From assembly GCA_000715855.1 (NCBI GenBank), contig KL571312.1, positions 4,173 to 10,371 of the forward strand: a stretch of 6,199 bases of DNA, given 5' to 3'. The notes under the pieces are model-generated. The model saw only the letters and a list, made by a program, of their open reading frames with translations, ran no database searches and was not told the DNA's origin. The stretch is from Actinoplanes liguriensis (lineage in GTDB: Bacteria > Actinomycetota > Actinomycetes > Mycobacteriales > Micromonosporaceae). Below are positions 5,201 to 6,199 of the stretch, piece by piece. Both the position numbers and the translations under genes were made by a program. Numbering within the stretch: the first letter of the stretch is position 1; each line of letters begins with the position of its first letter.

Positions 5201-6184
5201 GTCACCTGCGCGCTCGGCGGGCCCGGGCGGTACTGCAGCGCGAGCCTGACATACCCGGCCCGGACCGGGACGGCGTTGTTCGTTCTGGCGCCGAAAGAGG
5301 CGAGCGGGACGTACCCGTACCGCGTCCGGACGTCCTGCCCCTACCAGACCTGCCCCGCGCTGCCGTACACGCTGACCTCGGTCGCTCCGGCGAGCGCGCC
5401 GAACAGCGGGCCGGTGACCCTGACCCTGCGCGGCGGGACGCTGGCGACCGGGGACACGGTGCGGCTCACGCGTACCGGCTCGGCGGCCGTCACCGCGACC
5501 GTCCGGAACGTCGACAACGGCGTGCTCACCGCCGACGCCGACCTGAACGGGCTCGCGCCGGGCGGATGGGACGTAACCGTCACCTCCGGCGCGGACGGGC
5601 GGACAGCGACGCTGACCGGCGGGCTGACCGTGACGGCGACCCCGCTGAAGCTGGTCACGGCGCCGGCGATCAGCGGGTCGGTGCGGGTCGGATCGACGAT
5701 CAAGGTCACCGCCGGGTCGTGGAGCCCGGCCGCGACCGGATACACGTACCAGTGGACCGCCAACGGCGTGACGATCAAGGGCGCAACCGCTTCGGCGTAC
5801 GCGATCCCGGCCTCCCTCCGTGGGAAACGCCTCGCCGTGACCGTCACCGCGAAACGCACCGGCCGGCTGAACACCCCGGCGACGTCCGCCGGGATCGTGG
5901 CCGGGTACGGAGTCGCGCCGAAAGCCACCAAGGCGCCCGCGATCAGCGGAACGGTCAAGACCGGCCGCAAGGTCAAGGTCACGATCGGCGCCTGGACCCC
6001 ACGGCCGGACGCCTACCGCTACCAGTGGCTGCTGAACGGCAAGGCGATCAAGGGCGCGACCGGGTCGTCGCTGACCATCCAGCGGGCCTGGGCCGGAAAG
6101 AAGCTGTCCGTGACGGTGACCGCCAAGAAGACCGGCTACTTCGACGGCAAGAAGACCACCGGCAGCGTCACGATCAAGCGCTGA
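2216..6184 (+). CDS. Large secreted multi-repeat protein, nine four-Cys beta units plus IPT/TIG and Ig-like repeats
   Basis: The 1322-residue exported protein has no recognised catalytic domain. Order: Sec signal peptide 1-24 (RR, hydrophobic core, cleavage after AYA); Pro/Ser-rich linker 25-50; KPAAV-type pentapeptides 51-85; nine units of 99-112 residues beginning at Cys 87, 190, 301, 408, 508, 607, 714, 826 and 932; extra pair Cys1041/Cys1046; IPT/TIG-like domain about 1050-1141; two Ig-like repeats about 1144-1231 and 1236-1322 with YQW, NG and IKGAT signatures. The units read like prepeptidase C-terminal (PPC) beta sandwiches: an aromatic strand, AG turn, a W-D-G-C segment, then C-L-G-Y. 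That assignment is inference. GTG 2216 follows GGGGG (2206-2210) at 5 nt and opens directly on the signal peptide. There is no LPXTG, hydrophobic C-terminus or SLH/LysM motif, so it is released or held by charge. A surface, matrix or adhesion role is possible; function unknown. Confidence 0.95.
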   Translation: MRRWSAAVLSGLVLAVGSPAAAYAEDTPPPSAAPSPSASAPVSPSPSPAAKPAAVKPEAVKPEAEQSAAVKPAAVEPAAVKPAAASCGGTLDFGTPVACDSITGTERHRYTITTTVPNERVIIQLYATSADDSLQGVLTGVDGTCFLGSYVGECTVESPGTHAIDVYLYYGSGSGSYALGVESRDNPSDCTTLDPATFTVDGERLSRSLVAGAAGDCYRFAGRAGMRLNIETSATSLVDGQAASLQGTMWNAAGDPVCAIQPGGSCSLTGDGVHTFVLSDDNGSPLDYTLRLVRTDRPTGCAPISQGAYGTLSDAQIGDVTLGSYAYTCFSVHLTAGAKTVRTSDGGQVSWELTDPDGTVCSEAGVYYGEACRVADGDYTLWLRNPEWTYEPYKFRTAVIDLTGDTGCRPATGTDWDDPIVSLTAALPIEMFCQPFTARGGQRVVAYTSGGGVNWITDGSGARICATDDSGQAGCVLPGSGPYRVIGEQDDLNGVGLQIRRLSDPAGCPVLTPGAYGTGPAGEYAGNRCRFLDVPAAGRYLVRSVDDANYEQWGEIYAADSTRVCDSGHFCDLPAAGRYTLVVGGSTGGTRNGPYATVFTAPAGSGCMPVSAQGLAGGAVRGSFTTVGETDCLEVDAPAGARIDVLTPPRASGTGRPDWTLIDAAGDDLCANGSSGGCVLTGEAPYRVLLNAPEDTVTGDYAVAVQRLDQITGCGTLPQGAFGNTVGVTTAFSATRFAACWTIPAGQHATSELVTFAPVAGTGAATLSVKDSTGAQVCGTAIYTSAQSLDCTFEAGKAYTVVMTASAASFQYRITRKDATIAGAACETPPNTVLGGPAITGTMTAPDDLRCYRVTAAAADNYWIGVRSTSYGARYWISDETGADRCTGYVVPCRVSGSTAYLVIVRPVVAGSVPYALDTWNLGTDGKPAAQCPAASAVPGFSLDGTLDATHTAVCVAVPVTAGSTYFGAVVTNTAGGDARPEPYLFTTGGTGDGLVTCALGGPGRYCSASLTYPARTGTALFVLAPKEASGTYPYRVRTSCPYQTCPALPYTLTSVAPASAPNSGPVTLTLRGGTLATGDTVRLTRTGSAAVTATVRNVDNGVLTADADLNGLAPGGWDVTVTSGADGRTATLTGGLTVTATPLKLVTAPAISGSVRVGSTIKVTAGSWSPAATGYTYQWTANGVTIKGATASAYAIPASLRGKRLAVTVTAKRTGRLNTPATSAGIVAGYGVAPKATKAPAISGTVKTGRKVKVTIGAWTPRPDAYRYQWLLNGKAIKGATGSSLTIQRAWAGKKLSVTVTAKKTGYFDGKKTTGSVTIKR
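2366..2470 (+). repeat. Seven tandem 15-bp units encoding KPAAV-like pentapeptides
   Basis: Residues 51-85 of the large protein split exactly into seven pentapeptides: KPAAV, KPEAV, KPEAE, QSAAV, KPAAV, EPAAV, KPAAA. The DNA keeps the 15-bp period but has diverged at wobble bases. Together with the preceding Pro/Ser-rich stretch it forms an extended, flexible spacer between the signal peptide and the folded repeats. Such tandem DNA can change unit number between strains. Confidence 0.85.
2474..5335 (+). repeat. Nine diverged four-cysteine repeat units (about 106 aa each)
   Basis: Residues 87-1040 divide into nine units, each with exactly four Cys. The sets are 87/99/145/154, 190/217/258/266, 301/329/361/372, 408/433/465/475, 508/529/565/571, 607/632/670/678, 714/740/778/791, 826/851/886/893 and 932/955/998/1007. 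The first two Cys are 21-28 residues apart (12 in unit 1) and the last two 6-13 apart, which predicts two disulfides per unit. The loose consensus is C..L..GAYG, then C-aromatic, AG, W..D..G...C, C.L.G...Y, ending near R....GC. Sequence identity between units is low, so the duplications are old. Confidence 0.85.
5645..6181 (+). repeat. Two C-terminal Ig-like repeats, 91-residue period
   Basis: The segments from residues 1144 and 1236 both carry APAISG, then KVT.G.W.P, Y.YQW..NG..IKGAT, and GK.L.VTVTAK.TG, offset by 91 residues. This is the Ig-like repeat often found at the end of secreted actinobacterial proteins and enzymes (family knowledge). The last repeat alone has 19 Lys/Arg against 2 Asp. 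The protein ends TIKR, with nothing like an anchor after it. Confidence 0.85.
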
Positions 6185-6199
6185 GCAAACGGCGAGGGC

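Noticed and set aside
5341..5982. Minus-strand 213-codon frame under the IPT/Ig-like region
   Set aside because: Its composition (Val/Thr/Pro/Ala) is the reverse-complement image of the beta-rich plus-strand domains; no start site or family signature.

Overview
The window is GC-rich chromosomal DNA with strong G/C preference at third codon positions. It carries a CCA-encoding tRNA-Ser, a DeoD-type nucleoside phosphorylase, a short STAS protein and a large secreted protein ending in actinobacterial-style Ig-like repeats. Together these point to an actinomycete, possibly Micromonosporaceae (Actinoplanes-like). The genus is inference from style, not from a database match.

Layout, left to right. 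A minus-strand deoD (27-740) encodes a hexameric-type purine nucleoside phosphorylase with all recognisable phosphate, ribose and base residues. It is divergent, across about 117 bp, from a plus-strand tRNA-Ser(CGA) at 858-947, which is followed directly by a strong intrinsic terminator (950-986). Positions 987-1290 look non-coding. They are less GC-rich than the genes and hold two inverted repeats (1063-1094 and 1169-1187). A small Trp-rich protein gene (1291-1500) starts on a GTG placed as expected for a leaderless transcript, and a perfect 11-bp hairpin terminator follows at 1562-1588. After about 150 bp comes a stand-alone STAS-domain anti-sigma-factor antagonist (1750-2091). The right two thirds of the window (2216-6184) is one 1322-residue exported protein.

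The large protein is the most interesting object. In order it has a Sec signal peptide, a Pro/Ser-rich stretch, seven tandem KPAAV-like pentapeptides, nine diverged units of about 106 residues with exactly four cysteines each, an IPT/TIG-like domain, and two Ig-like repeats. The cysteine region is nearly lysine-free, whereas the last 180 residues are strongly basic. I see no catalytic domain, transmembrane anchor or sortase signal, so a structural, adhesive or wall-associated role is likely, but the function is unknown.

The genes do not form an obvious operon or pathway. Terminators separate most of them, and deoD is on the opposite strand. No mobile element, CRISPR array or phage gene was seen.
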